Position numbers and translations under genes: made by a program | In this document: positions 6,665 through 13,829 of the stretch, one piece after another | How the letters are laid out: each line of letters opens with the position of its first letter | How positions within the stretch are numbered: the first letter of the stretch is position 1 | Notes under the pieces: generated by a model | Seen by the model: the letters and a program-made list of their open reading frames with translations, nothing else | The model's database searches: none | Told to the model about the DNA's origin: nothing | Source: a virus | Strand: one strand, 5' to 3' | DNA length: 22,576 bases | IMG/VR virus record: IMGVR_UViG_3300028374_000068 | Span: 1 to 22,576 of that record

Positions 6665-7675
6665 TTATACAGAGTGGTAATAGATTTCTTTACCAATTAA
6701 AAAATCAACTCCGAATTTAAAGTCAGTTCTGATACCGATTTTTCTATCTAATCTCGTTTTGTAAAAATCAACAACCTCATATCCTGTTTCATCAGAAATT
6801 AAATCTTGAAGTAACAAGAAGTTCATCTTATCAGCAAGAATTAAAACATCATCAGATGCTCCTTCGATTTCAATGATAGGAGTTCCTTGGAAGTTCAATT
6901 GAACATCACCAACATAATATTGACCTGATGCTTGGTTTTCAGATATAGCGTCTTTATAAGCTTCAACAACATTCGTTGCTGCCATAATAACAAAACCATC
7001 TTTTGATTTTACTCCTCTTGGAAGTGCATTTCTACCTTCTATAATAGAATCAACTACTGTTGAAGATGTAATTGGAGCAGGCGTTACAGGAACAAGTACA
7101 GTCCCATCAGCACCCAATATCTTCTCTAAACCATCACACGAGTTTAAATAAGCAAGATTACCAGTTTCTACACCAGCAGAATCACCTTTCCATGTTAAGT
7201 TTTCTAATTCTTCTTGGTGTTCTTTTGCAAGAGTTTCATAGAAGAATGTCATAAATGCAAAGTTATCATTGAAATTTGCAGAACCTTTAGCAATTTGGTC
7301 TGAAATGAAACTTTGTTCCAAATCAGCTATACATACAGAAGTAGAGACCATAAGAGGACATACTTCGAATTCCTTTTGTGATATATCTGAATCACTTGGG
7401 TCAAAGTCACACGCTCCACTCTTAATAAGTGATTCGAACGTTGTTGTTCCTAATTTTACTCTATCTTTTACTCCGAAGATAGCTCGGAAATTACCTCTTG
7501 ATTGGTTCTCACCTATCATCGCTTCTCTGAAATAATCAGTTGCGTTTGTAGTGTAATCAGCAGAAGGGTCTACTGTCATATCCATCTCTACTTTACTTCC
7601 GTACTTGTTAAAGTCTTCCATTGAAAGTTCAAGACCGATATTATCGAATTTAATTTTTTCTAATTTAATAGCCAT
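6665..7675 (-). CDS. Major capsid protein (HK97-fold type)
   Basis: 336 aa, the length of a small HK97-fold capsid protein without a large delta domain. An acidic/hydrophobic N-terminus leads to a long helix with FETLAKEHQEELENLTWKGD-type sequence around residues 145-165, the spine-helix pattern with a W-x-G-D turn. It then has a domain with DGFVIMAATNVVEAYKDAI and VQLNFQGTPIIEI, the typical axial-domain run of strands, and ends FGVDFLIGKEIYYHSV. It follows the prohead protease/scaffold gene, as in most phages. Promoter copy 2 is 26 nt upstream of the ATG and a strong hairpin follows the stop, so it can be expressed alone at high level. Confidence 0.85.
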   Translation of the reverse strand: MAIKLEKIKFDNIGLELSMEDFNKYGSKVEMDMTVDPSADYTTNATDYFREAMIGENQSRGNFRAIFGVKDRVKLGTTTFESLIKSGACDFDPSDSDISQKEFEVCPLMVSTSVCIADLEQSFISDQIAKGSANFNDNFAFMTFFYETLAKEHQEELENLTWKGDSAGVETGNLAYLNSCDGLEKILGADGTVLVPVTPAPITSSTVVDSIIEGRNALPRGVKSKDGFVIMAATNVVEAYKDAISENQASGQYYVGDVQLNFQGTPIIEIEGASDDVLILADKMNFLLLQDLISDETGYEVVDFYKTRLDRKIGIRTDFKFGVDFLIGKEIYYHSV

Positions 7676-7701
7676 TTTAATTTTTATTTTTTTATTTTAT
7701 C

Positions 7702-7715
7702 TATACGTTAATGTA
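7702..7715 (-). promoter_or_regulatory. Late promoter motif copy 2 (capsid)
   Basis: Minus-strand TACATTAACGTATA followed by GATAAAA, 26 nt before the capsid ATG (7675). The leader after it is purely A/T and unstructured, unlike copies 1, 4 and 6. Confidence 0.65.
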
Positions 7716-7727
7716 TAAATATACTTT

Positions 7728-8819
7728 TTATTTTATTTTTATTCTTGTTAGTGCATTTAAAGACTGTGACTTTGTTAATTTAGTCTCAACATCTTCTTCT
7801 TCATCTTCACTATTATTCAAATCTGATATCATAGATTTAATTGAAGCAATTTCTTCATATATTGTTTCAAAGTTCTTTTCAATATCAGTGTGTTCCTCTT
7901 CAGATGGGTCAGCAATTTCACCTTCTTCATCTTCATCTTCATCTTCATCTTCATCTTCAATAGCTTCAACTTTTTCGTCTTCAACTACCTCATCTTCTTC
8001 TTCATCTTCAATAGCTTCGACCTTTTCATCTTCAACTACCTCATCTTCTTCTTCATCTTCAATAGCTTCAACTTTTTCGTCTTCAACTACCTCATCTTCT
8101 TCTTCGACTGCTTCAACTTCCTTATCCTTTTTAAGTTCTGTTATAAGGTTCTTCATAGTCTCCAATTCTGTTTTTAGAGTTTCTATCTCATCTTTCATAT
8201 TATCTTTTTTATTTTTTATTTTCTGATATACATCAGAAGTAAGCTCAACTAATTTCATATTCAAAAAAGCCTCTATACTATAAGCATTCTTATTATTATC
8301 TTTTATATCTTTCCAGTATTCATTATCAACTACTTGACTATGAACCATCCAAGTCCCAAGAGGTATATCTTCTGATGAAAATCCATATTCCGTATATGTT
8401 TTATCATCTTCACTCTCTATAATCCACTCTTCTAAAATGAAAGCTTTAGCAGTCTCACCTTTATGAGTATCTTTAAAGATATTTAAATCATCTAATTTAC
8501 CATCTTGTTTAGCTTTAAGTCTGATATCTTTAATAACCTCACTTTTAGCTCGTATATAAAACTCACCTATCTCCTTATTCCTCCGATAAATTAAAATATC
8601 CGGAATTAAAAGTGGTGATAAAACTTGTTGTTTCTCTGTTAATTGTAAAGAAAGTTTATATAATGATTCTTGTGTTTCTTTAGAAAGTAATATACCTTTC
8701 TGTTCTATTGCCGGTTCATCAACATAAGCTATTTTATCAAAACCAGTAGAATCCTTCATACCCTCTTCAAACCCAAATAACTCTAAATCTAATATAGGTA
8801 ACCTATTATCTATCTCCAT
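7728..8819 (-). CDS. XkdF-like prohead protease fused to acidic scaffold
   Basis: 363 aa. Residues about 25-195 match the XkdF-type phage serine protease: GFDKIAYVDEPAIEQKG near the start, THKGETAKAFILEEWIIE around His119, GTWMVHSQV, and YSIEAFLNMKL around Ser181. His119 and Ser181 are the likely catalytic pair; this is inferred from the fold. A coiled coil (about 196-232) and a very acidic tail follow, with three 17-aa repeats (EDEVVEDEKVEAIEDEE) and an Asp-Glu run, then a basic C-terminus (TRIKIK). The tail is scaffold-like and the short basic end could bind the capsid shell. It lies directly upstream of the capsid gene. The start at 8819 touches promoter copy 3; LPILDLEL near the N-terminus fits the family, so this start is preferred. 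Confidence 0.8.
   Translation of the reverse strand: MEIDNRLPILDLELFGFEEGMKDSTGFDKIAYVDEPAIEQKGILLSKETQESLYKLSLQLTEKQQVLSPLLIPDILIYRRNKEIGEFYIRAKSEVIKDIRLKAKQDGKLDDLNIFKDTHKGETAKAFILEEWIIESEDDKTYTEYGFSSEDIPLGTWMVHSQVVDNEYWKDIKDNNKNAYSIEAFLNMKLVELTSDVYQKIKNKKDNMKDEIETLKTELETMKNLITELKKDKEVEAVEEEDEVVEDEKVEAIEDEEEDEVVEDEKVEAIEDEEEDEVVEDEKVEAIEDEDEDEDEDEEGEIADPSEEEHTDIEKNFETIYEEIASIKSMISDLNNSEDEEEDVETKLTKSQSLNALTRIKIK
7961..8113 (-). repeat. Three 51-bp tandem repeats in the scaffold tail
   Basis: Units start at 7961, 8012 and 8063 at an exact 51-bp spacing and encode the 17-aa acidic repeat. The middle unit differs from the first by three silent-type changes; the last is identical to the first for most of its length and then diverges. 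Recent expansion by slippage or recombination is likely. Confidence 0.85.
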
Positions 8820-8832
8820 ATAAGTTAATGTA
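8819..8832 (-). promoter_or_regulatory. Late promoter motif copy 3 (protease/scaffold)
   Basis: Minus-strand TACATTAACTTATA whose last A is the A of the start codon at 8819. If this is a promoter like the others, the mRNA would have essentially no leader. Confidence 0.55.
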
Positions 8833-8850
8833 AATTTATCGATTCTATTT

Positions 8851-8888
8851 TATTTTTGTTTGTTGATTTTATTAGATTCTGATATCAT
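8851..8888. repeat. Direct repeat, left copy (remnant of the chaperone-like gene end)
   Basis: 38 nt matching 10112-10149 with one mismatch (exact for the last 30). On the minus strand it still encodes the tail MISESNKINK of the 10117-10842 gene, here as a stand-alone 12-codon relic. It continues into 13 more bases that match another part of the same gene (10338-10350). Confidence 0.85.
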
Positions 8889-9258
8889 TTATACCACTAT
8901 CTTAATTTTTTTTGGGTTAAATGGTGGAGTTGGTTTAATTAAATATTGTATCCCTCCAAAGTTATTAAGGTAATCTACCCATTCTATTATCTTATCTATA
9001 TCATATATGGATTTCTTAAAAAATATATAAGCACTATATTTAAAAGTTAATATATCCTCATAAGAAACGAACCTTTGGTGTCCACTACTTTTCAACACCC
9101 AATAATCATTATAGTTAAATTTTTTTAAATGACTTTCTAATGTTTTATTACATTTCCTAGCATATCCTAATTTAAAATAATCTCCACCTACTGGTCTCCT
9201 ATTTTCTATATGATTAGTTCTCAAACTCATACTTATCTCCCCTCTCTTCTTTTTCTAA
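8886..9258 (-). repeat. Tandem duplication, distal unit
   Basis: This 373-bp unit is a near copy of 9259-9632. It carries the 113-aa gene and the final bases of the methyltransferase gene as leader. The units join at a 2-base CA microhomology (9259-9260). Confidence 0.85.
8889..9230 (-). CDS. Unknown 113-aa protein, copy A
   Basis: 113 aa, basic, with segments GGDYFKLGYARKCNKT, HQRFVSYEDILTFKYS and IDKIIEWVDYLNNFGGIQYL. No family recognised. It is 105/113 identical to copy B (changes at positions 9, 11, 13, 48, 50, 60, 67 and 98). The leader is a duplicated piece of the methyltransferase 3' end, still containing the original initiation context. Both copies remain open and most changes are conservative, so both are probably made. 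Their link to the methyltransferase suggests a DNA-related or host-interaction role, but nothing in the sequence proves it. Confidence 0.7.
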   Translation of the reverse strand: MSLRTNHIENRRPVGGDYFKLGYARKCNKTLESHLKKFNYNDYWVLKSSGHQRFVSYEDILTFKYSAYIFFKKSIYDIDKIIEWVDYLNNFGGIQYLIKPTPPFNPKKIKIVV

Positions 9259-9632
9259 CATTTATACCACTATCTTAATTTTTTTTGGGTTAAATGGTGG
9301 AGTTGGTTTATTTAAATATTGTATCCCTCCAAAGTTATTAAGGTAATCTACCCATTCTATTATCTTATCTATATCATATATGGATTTCTTAAAAAATATA
9401 TAAACACTATATTTAAAAGTTAACATATCCTCATAAGAAACGAACCTTTGGTGTCTACTACCTTTCAACACCCAATAATCATTATAGTTAAATTTTTTTA
9501 AATGACTTTCTAATGTTTTATTACATTTCCTAGCATATCCTAATTTAAAATAATCTCCACCTACTAGGCGAAAATTTACTATATGATTAGTTCTCAAACT
9601 CATACTTATCTCCCTCTCTTCTTTTTCTAACA
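9259..9632 (-). repeat. Tandem duplication, proximal unit
   Basis: Parental-looking unit: copy B plus the last about 45 bp of the methyltransferase gene, which is whole here. It differs from the distal unit by scattered substitutions and one missing C (compare 9241). Confidence 0.85.
9262..9603 (-). CDS. Unknown 113-aa protein, copy B
   Basis: 113 aa, the paralogue of copy A. Its ATG overlaps the end of the methyltransferase gene by 17 nt, the original arrangement, so coupled translation is likely. The C-terminal residues IVV and the stop codon come from a 16-nt stretch (9259-9274) that also occurs inside the chaperone-like gene (10335-10350) in another frame, suggesting that the gene end was made by recombination. 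Function unknown. Confidence 0.72.
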   Translation of the reverse strand: MSLRTNHIVNFRLVGGDYFKLGYARKCNKTLESHLKKFNYNDYWVLKGSRHQRFVSYEDMLTFKYSVYIFFKKSIYDIDKIIEWVDYLNNFGGIQYLNKPTPPFNPKKIKIVV

Positions 9633-10102
9633 GCCATTAAAGTTATACTAACCTTACAAGCATTACCATTTCCATCTTTATTAAAGTTATAATTTCTCCA
9701 TAGTTGGATTTCCTCTACCCAGTATTTTGTATAATCTAAATTTAATATACTATTCTGTGATAATATACAAAAACTCCAATCACATTCCTCTAAACTTTTA
9801 TAAAGAAATTTAAGTCCTTTTTGAAAAGGTGGGTTGATTATAGCTACTCTACCTTTCTTATACTCTATCTTCTCTTTTAAGTAATCACATTCTTTAATAT
9901 CATCTCTATGTTCATCAGGTTGTATATCAAATGCAATATAAGGTTTATCAAATCTATCACATATAGAACCACCACCAGCACTATTTTCTAAATATTCAGT
10001 TATTTCAACATCACAAAATTTATCTTTTAATTTAAATAGTGTATCTGTTAATTCAGTTGGGGTGTAAAACTTTTCTAATCTATCTTCACCTTTATAATTC
10101 AT
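9587..10102 (-). CDS. Small N6-adenine-type DNA methyltransferase-like protein
   Basis: 171 aa. KFYTPTEL (11-18) is the usual N-terminal motif of N6-adenine methylases. The SAM-binding motif I is LENSAGGGSI (38-47), motif II AFDIQP (57-62), then DYL (73-75), and the catalytic motif IV is NPPF (90-93). This I-to-IV order is of the gamma or related class, unlike the beta-class enzyme at 2329. There is no visible target-recognition domain, so it may act with a partner or have relaxed specificity. Motif I has ENSAGGGS instead of the common EPSAGxG. It lies between virion genes, in a patch bounded by direct repeats, and has no restriction partner. Confidence 0.75.
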   Translation of the reverse strand: MNYKGEDRLEKFYTPTELTDTLFKLKDKFCDVEITEYLENSAGGGSICDRFDKPYIAFDIQPDEHRDDIKECDYLKEKIEYKKGRVAIINPPFQKGLKFLYKSLEECDWSFCILSQNSILNLDYTKYWVEEIQLWRNYNFNKDGNGNACKVSITLMAVRKRREGDKYEFEN

Positions 10103-10111
10103 AATAATAAT

Positions 10112-10149
10112 TATTTTTATTTGTTGATTTTATTAGATTCTGATATCAT
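10112..10149. repeat. Direct repeat, right copy
   Basis: Partner of 8851-8888 (one mismatch in 38). It covers the last codons and stop of the 10117-10842 gene and five downstream bases. Together the repeats bound 1.26 kb holding the methyltransferase and both 113-aa genes. Confidence 0.85.
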
Positions 10150-10842
10150 ATTATCTAACCTATTAAACACTAATATAACATTAGTTTCTAATATCTTATC
10201 AAATCTAGTTATATCTCCTTCACTCACCTTTGTTAATATATCCTGCCACATACTCTTTTTGGATTTCTCAGCATTATTTATCTCATCATAATAAATCTCT
10301 AACTCTTCTTCGTTTAATTCATCAGGATTGATATCATTTATACCACTATCAAAAAAAGAATAGGTTGAGAATATACTCTCTCTCCATTTAATATATTTCA
10401 TTATATTTCCATAAACGTGATTGATATTAATCGTATCTAAAAATATATTACCCCTCTCTTTAATATCAATAGTGGAGTAATCTTCAAATATAATTTCCTT
10501 TAATGGTTGTTTATCAAATAACCTATATAATATAGCAGTTATAAAGGGTATATTCTTCATCCAATTATCAGATATATAATGTTCTAAATCAATAAACTGT
10601 CCCAATGAAACTGTATTAAAATCAATAATTTGTAATGGGGTCGTATCTATTTTAATAACATTACGACCATTACTATCTAACTCTAAATTATTCTCATTAT
10701 ATAAATTAACCAATTCATCAATACTTAAATTATGTAGTTCTTCCTCAACCTTTCCCGTAACAAGACTAATATAAATCATCATTGACTTAATACTAGTATC
10801 ACTTAAATTGGTTAATTTAAGATAATCCCTTATTACCATCAT
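10117..10842 (-). CDS. Tail assembly chaperone-like protein
   Basis: 241 aa, mainly helical and acidic. The segment VSLGQFIDLEHYISDNW...IPFITAILYRLFD (about residues 79-110) resembles the 'LGQFIDLE ... ILYR' signature I recall in tail/baseplate chaperone-like proteins of Bacteroidetes phages. The C-terminus is charged (ESNKINK). The ATG lies inside the end of the preceding gene (26-nt overlap), and there is a second ATG at the next codon. As one of two overlapping genes next to the tape measure it fits a chaperone pair that coats the tape measure before tube assembly, but here the pair follows the tape measure. Parts of this gene were copied to 8851-8901. Confidence 0.5.
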   Translation of the reverse strand: MMVIRDYLKLTNLSDTSIKSMMIYISLVTGKVEEELHNLSIDELVNLYNENNLELDSNGRNVIKIDTTPLQIIDFNTVSLGQFIDLEHYISDNWMKNIPFITAILYRLFDKQPLKEIIFEDYSTIDIKERGNIFLDTININHVYGNIMKYIKWRESIFSTYSFFDSGINDINPDELNEEELEIYYDEINNAEKSKKSMWQDILTKVSEGDITRFDKILETNVILVFNRLDNMISESNKINK

Positions 10843-11347
10843 CTAAAAGTTTATTTAATTTTTCAAAATTGGTTGTAAGTTTAGTGTTGATATGATTAAT
10901 ATACGGTATAACTATATCACCAGTTAAACTTTCATTAATACCCTTTGTGTCTTTATCTATTTTAAATAATAAACACATAGCATCTTTAACCCAACCATCA
11001 GGATTATTATTAATATAGTCTTCTAATTCTGATAGATAAAATAAGTTTAATTTGGGTTGGTCATTATCATCCCATTCCGTTGAATATGTTTTATCACCAA
11101 TTTTTATTTCTTTAATAAATTCAGATGAGTTGATATCCAATTTACCTATAATATTAAATAAATCATCATCAGACATATATACATATCTTTCATCATCTGA
11201 AAGAATATCCAATATCTTTAACCATATTTTAATATTTGATTTATCATCACGAAATACATTCGTCACTTTCATTAATTCATCAAGGTTAATTTCACTTGCC
11301 TCGTTTTTAATATTCACTTTATACTCTTTAAAATCTAATTCTATCAT
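10817..11347 (-). CDS. Possible first member of the chaperone-like pair
   Basis: 176 aa, acidic and helical, with NIKIWLKILDILSDDERY, an IKIGDKTYSTEWDDNDQPKL beta segment and YLSELEDYINNNPDGWVKD. No named family. It overlaps the next gene by 26 nt in the +1 frame; the overlap has GATGATGG with two ATGs but no clear slippery heptamer, so re-initiation is more likely than frameshifting. It is led by promoter copy 4 with a hairpin leader. Length and location fit a tail assembly chaperone, with modest certainty. Confidence 0.5.
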   Translation of the reverse strand: MIELDFKEYKVNIKNEASEINLDELMKVTNVFRDDKSNIKIWLKILDILSDDERYVYMSDDDLFNIIGKLDINSSEFIKEIKIGDKTYSTEWDDNDQPKLNLFYLSELEDYINNNPDGWVKDAMCLLFKIDKDTKGINESLTGDIVIPYINHINTKLTTNFEKLNKLLDDGNKGLS

Positions 11348-11363
11348 AATACCATTTCTTTTT

Positions 11364-11393
11364 ATATAGGTTTCTATATCAGAATCCCTATAT
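11364..11393 (-). promoter_or_regulatory. 5'-leader hairpin before the chaperone-like pair
   Basis: On the minus strand ATATAGG pairs perfectly with CCTATAT (7 bp), and an inner TTCT/AGAA stem is possible. It overlaps the end of promoter copy 4 and includes the expected transcript start. Confidence 0.45.
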
Positions 11394-11402
11394 GTTAATG
11401 TA
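11389..11402 (-). promoter_or_regulatory. Late promoter motif copy 4 (chaperone-like pair)
   Basis: Minus-strand TACATTAACATATA followed by GGGATTC, 41 nt before the ATG at 11347. The TATA-GGGA ending is the same as in T7 promoters around the start site. Confidence 0.68.
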
Positions 11403-11420
11403 TATATATAGAAGTTATTT

Positions 11421-13427
11421 TTAGAGTTGCATTTCCTGTTGAATATTACTATCGTTATTCTGAACTGCTTCTATATCAGTCCAACTAACTACGGCTTGGA
11501 TTTGATTCCCCTGCTCTTGACTACCAAATTGACTACTATCACCTTCTGACCCTTCATTACCTTGACCGAATAGATTAACATCAGGAGTCTCTCTGATATT
11601 TGGTGCTGCGGTTGATACAGAAGGTGTGGGTGTTGGACCTCCTCCTCCACCACCTGTGAATGTTGTGCTAGCAATCTTAGCTATCTGTGCAGCCCCAGTC
11701 ACACCAGCTATAATAGGCATCGCTATATTCATTGGGTAGGGAGCTCCTAAACCTGATATTATACCCTGTGCCATACCCATAACAGCGGACGCTATTTGAA
11801 ATTTCTTTTGTTGCTCAAATCCTTCTTTTCTTAATTTCTTTTGTTTAGCTTCATTACCCTCAGCAGCTTCTATCTCTGCTTGATTTGAAGTTTGCATTAA
11901 CGAAGCTACCGCACTCATCCCTTGTGATATAGCTCCTATAGTTTGTGATGCTATCGCTCTTTTTTCTTCTGCGGTTTTCTTTTCATCTTCTATAATAGCA
12001 TCATTAGTCTTCTTCGTATTAGCGAGTATTTCAGCATCTACTCTTTTCTTTATGGTTAATTTAGCCTCTTCAATTTGAAGTGTTTTATCTAATAAGTTTA
12101 CATCAAATTCTTCTAATATAAGTTTTTCTCTTTGCAGTCTTTCAAGTAATAATATCTCATTCTGTGCATTAAATTGTTCTTCAGTGATTTGTTCATTTGT
12201 TAGTTTTTCAACAAGTATTGTTTGATTTTCAACAGACCATCTTCTTGTTGCTTCTAATTTCTTATCTATTTTTTCTTGTTCGGTAAGTCCTTCATCACTA
12301 TCATCATCTTTAGTTGTTGGTTTGTTTCTTAAATCAGCAATTATATTCTCATTAGCTATTCTTACTTTTGTTACTTTATTGCTTTCTTTAATTTCTCTTT
12401 CACTTTTAGACTCTAAAAATAACTGTTGTTTAACAGCAAGTTCTTCAATCTCTTTTACTAATTCATTAGCTCTTGTTTTACCAGCCGCAGTGCTTTCATC
12501 CACCAAAGTTTGTTGGTCCATCAAAAAGTTCATCATATCATTATTAGCTATATCCTGAGCCTCAGCTTCTTCTAATGCTATTTGTTTCTTTCTTTGAGCC
12601 AGACCTAAAGTAAGATTGTTTAATTTTTGTTGTGCTGATATAATTTTTTCTATATCATCTGGAGAATCTCTTCTAACATCAGTTAATTCATCTTGAGCAA
12701 ATAATATTTGACGTTCAAGTTCAAGTTGCTCTTTTGATAATCTTATACCCTTTCTGGATTCCCTTAAAGAAATTATATTTTTATAAGACTCTTCTTCTCG
12801 TTTTAAAGTAGCTATTAACTTTTCTTCCGCTTCGTTTAAATCTTCTGTACTGACTTTTGCTTCCTCACTAGCTGAACTAAATAAAGCAAACGCAGCAACC
12901 GCAGAAACAATAAGTCCGATTAATATAAAGATAGGGTTAGCTTTCATCACAGCATTCAGTAACCTTTGAGCTATTGTAGCATTGCCAGTAGCAACAGTTG
13001 AAGCTATTGTAGAATTTCTCATTAATTTTTGAGCAGATATAATCCCATCTAATCCACCTCTAAATGTTTGGGCAACAGCCATACCACTAACCAAAGATTC
13101 AATCATCTTCTCTGAACTATCGTTAGTTAATCCTAAAGCACCAGTTAAAGCTAAAGCACCTGTAGCGGTGTCAGCAAGTCCAGCAGCAAAAGAACCCATT
13201 TCTGAACTTTTTTGTTCCATATCAAGACCTTCCATACCAAGTTCCATATCTTTAATCTTACTAGTTGCCCCAGCAATAGAACTTTGTAATTCTTTAAATC
13301 TATCAGAAGCAACATCAGTCTGTTTTAACTCATCCATCATAGATTCAACAGAAGCTTCTAAATCTCCCATAGTCTTCAATGAACTACCTGCGTCTATATC
13401 TAAATCTATTTTTATTGTTTCAGCCAT
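11421..13427 (-). CDS. Tail tape measure protein
   Basis: 668 aa. It sets tail length and is ejected ahead of the DNA. Amphipathic helices with Met/Ala/Gly-rich stretches lead to a hydrophobic segment at about 165-184 (NPIFILIGLIVSAVAAFALF). A long charged coiled coil (about 185-480) follows, then a second hydrophobic region (about 545-590, ASAVMGMAQGIISGLG...GVTGAAQIAKIAS). A Gly run, a Pro/Thr linker and a Gly/Ser/Gln-rich C-terminus end the protein. At about 0.15 nm per residue it predicts a tail near 100 nm, short for a siphovirus. No lytic or peptidase domain is visible. A weak match to the late promoter lies 47 nt upstream. Confidence 0.88.
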   Translation of the reverse strand: MAETIKIDLDIDAGSSLKTMGDLEASVESMMDELKQTDVASDRFKELQSSIAGATSKIKDMELGMEGLDMEQKSSEMGSFAAGLADTATGALALTGALGLTNDSSEKMIESLVSGMAVAQTFRGGLDGIISAQKLMRNSTIASTVATGNATIAQRLLNAVMKANPIFILIGLIVSAVAAFALFSSASEEAKVSTEDLNEAEEKLIATLKREEESYKNIISLRESRKGIRLSKEQLELERQILFAQDELTDVRRDSPDDIEKIISAQQKLNNLTLGLAQRKKQIALEEAEAQDIANNDMMNFLMDQQTLVDESTAAGKTRANELVKEIEELAVKQQLFLESKSEREIKESNKVTKVRIANENIIADLRNKPTTKDDDSDEGLTEQEKIDKKLEATRRWSVENQTILVEKLTNEQITEEQFNAQNEILLLERLQREKLILEEFDVNLLDKTLQIEEAKLTIKKRVDAEILANTKKTNDAIIEDEKKTAEEKRAIASQTIGAISQGMSAVASLMQTSNQAEIEAAEGNEAKQKKLRKEGFEQQKKFQIASAVMGMAQGIISGLGAPYPMNIAMPIIAGVTGAAQIAKIASTTFTGGGGGGPTPTPSVSTAAPNIRETPDVNLFGQGNEGSEGDSSQFGSQEQGNQIQAVVSWTDIEAVQNNDSNIQQEMQL

Positions 13428-13474
13428 TATCTTTTAATTTATTTTAATTACTTACCAGCTCAAGAGTATATTTA

Positions 13475-13488
13475 ATAATGTTGATGTA
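13475..13488 (-). promoter_or_regulatory. Degenerate late promoter motif before the tape measure
   Basis: Minus-strand TACATCAACATTAT matches the six-copy motif in the TACATnAAC core with one change, but not in the TATA-GG end. It lies 47 nt before the tape measure ATG, where a promoter would be expected. Confidence 0.3.
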
Positions 13489-13528
13489 AATACACCCTCC
13501 TTTATCCATAATCCTATGCTTTTTTTTA

Positions 13529-13780
13529 TTAAGATATTATTACACTATCTCTCATTCTTCTCCAATCTGTTCCATCACTAAACGCTAATGTATAACCCCC
13601 AGTTTCGTCTGTAACAGCTATCATACCACCACTATAATCTGATGCGGTTGGTACAGTAGCTACCGTATATTGAGTGAGTTCTATCACTCCCGTAGATAAT
13701 GTTTCTAAATAAGTTAAATTCCCATCCATTTCGGTATAGGTTAGTGCCGACCCTTTTATACTTCTTAATATTAATGCCAT
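13529..13780 (-). CDS. Short fibre/tail-tip accessory protein
   Basis: 83 aa. The N-terminal LRSIKGSALTYTEMDGNLTYLE is a common start of phage fibre and tail-tip proteins (KGS-LTYxEMDxN). The C-terminal half, with MIAVTDETGGYTLAFSDGTDWRRM, matches the strand-turn-strand module seen near fibre ends (AFSDGTxWRR). It is therefore a minimal protein built of a fibre N-cap and C-cap, with promoter copy 5 just upstream. It may sit at the tail tip between the tape measure and the giant adhesin; the partner is unknown. Confidence 0.6.
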   Translation of the reverse strand: MALILRSIKGSALTYTEMDGNLTYLETLSTGVIELTQYTVATVPTASDYSGGMIAVTDETGGYTLAFSDGTDWRRMRDSVIIS

Positions 13781-13797
13781 AATTTATTTCTTTTTTC

Positions 13798-13811
13798 TAT
13801 TAGTTAATGTA
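13798..13811 (-). promoter_or_regulatory. Late promoter motif copy 5 (short fibre protein, perhaps tape measure)
   Basis: Minus-strand TACATTAACTAATA followed by GAAAAAA, 17 nt before the ATG at 13780 and 18 bases past the stop of the giant tail protein. Confidence 0.62.
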
Positions 13812-13829
13812 TATTATTAACTTCTATTT

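Noticed and set aside
7711-8226. Plus-strand Ser-rich and Phe/Asn-rich open frames
   Set aside because: They are the complement of the Asp/Glu-rich scaffold repeat; Glu/Asp codons read as Ser/Phe on the other strand.
10817-10842. Programmed frameshift joining the two chaperone-like genes
   Set aside because: The overlap shows no clear X-XXY-YYZ heptamer or downstream stem, and the second gene has its own tandem ATGs.
13444-13509. 21-codon minus-strand ORF (MDKGGCIYIN...) between the short fibre and tape measure genes
   Set aside because: Too short, no overlap-type coupling to a neighbour, and it contains the degenerate promoter motif; more likely leader sequence.
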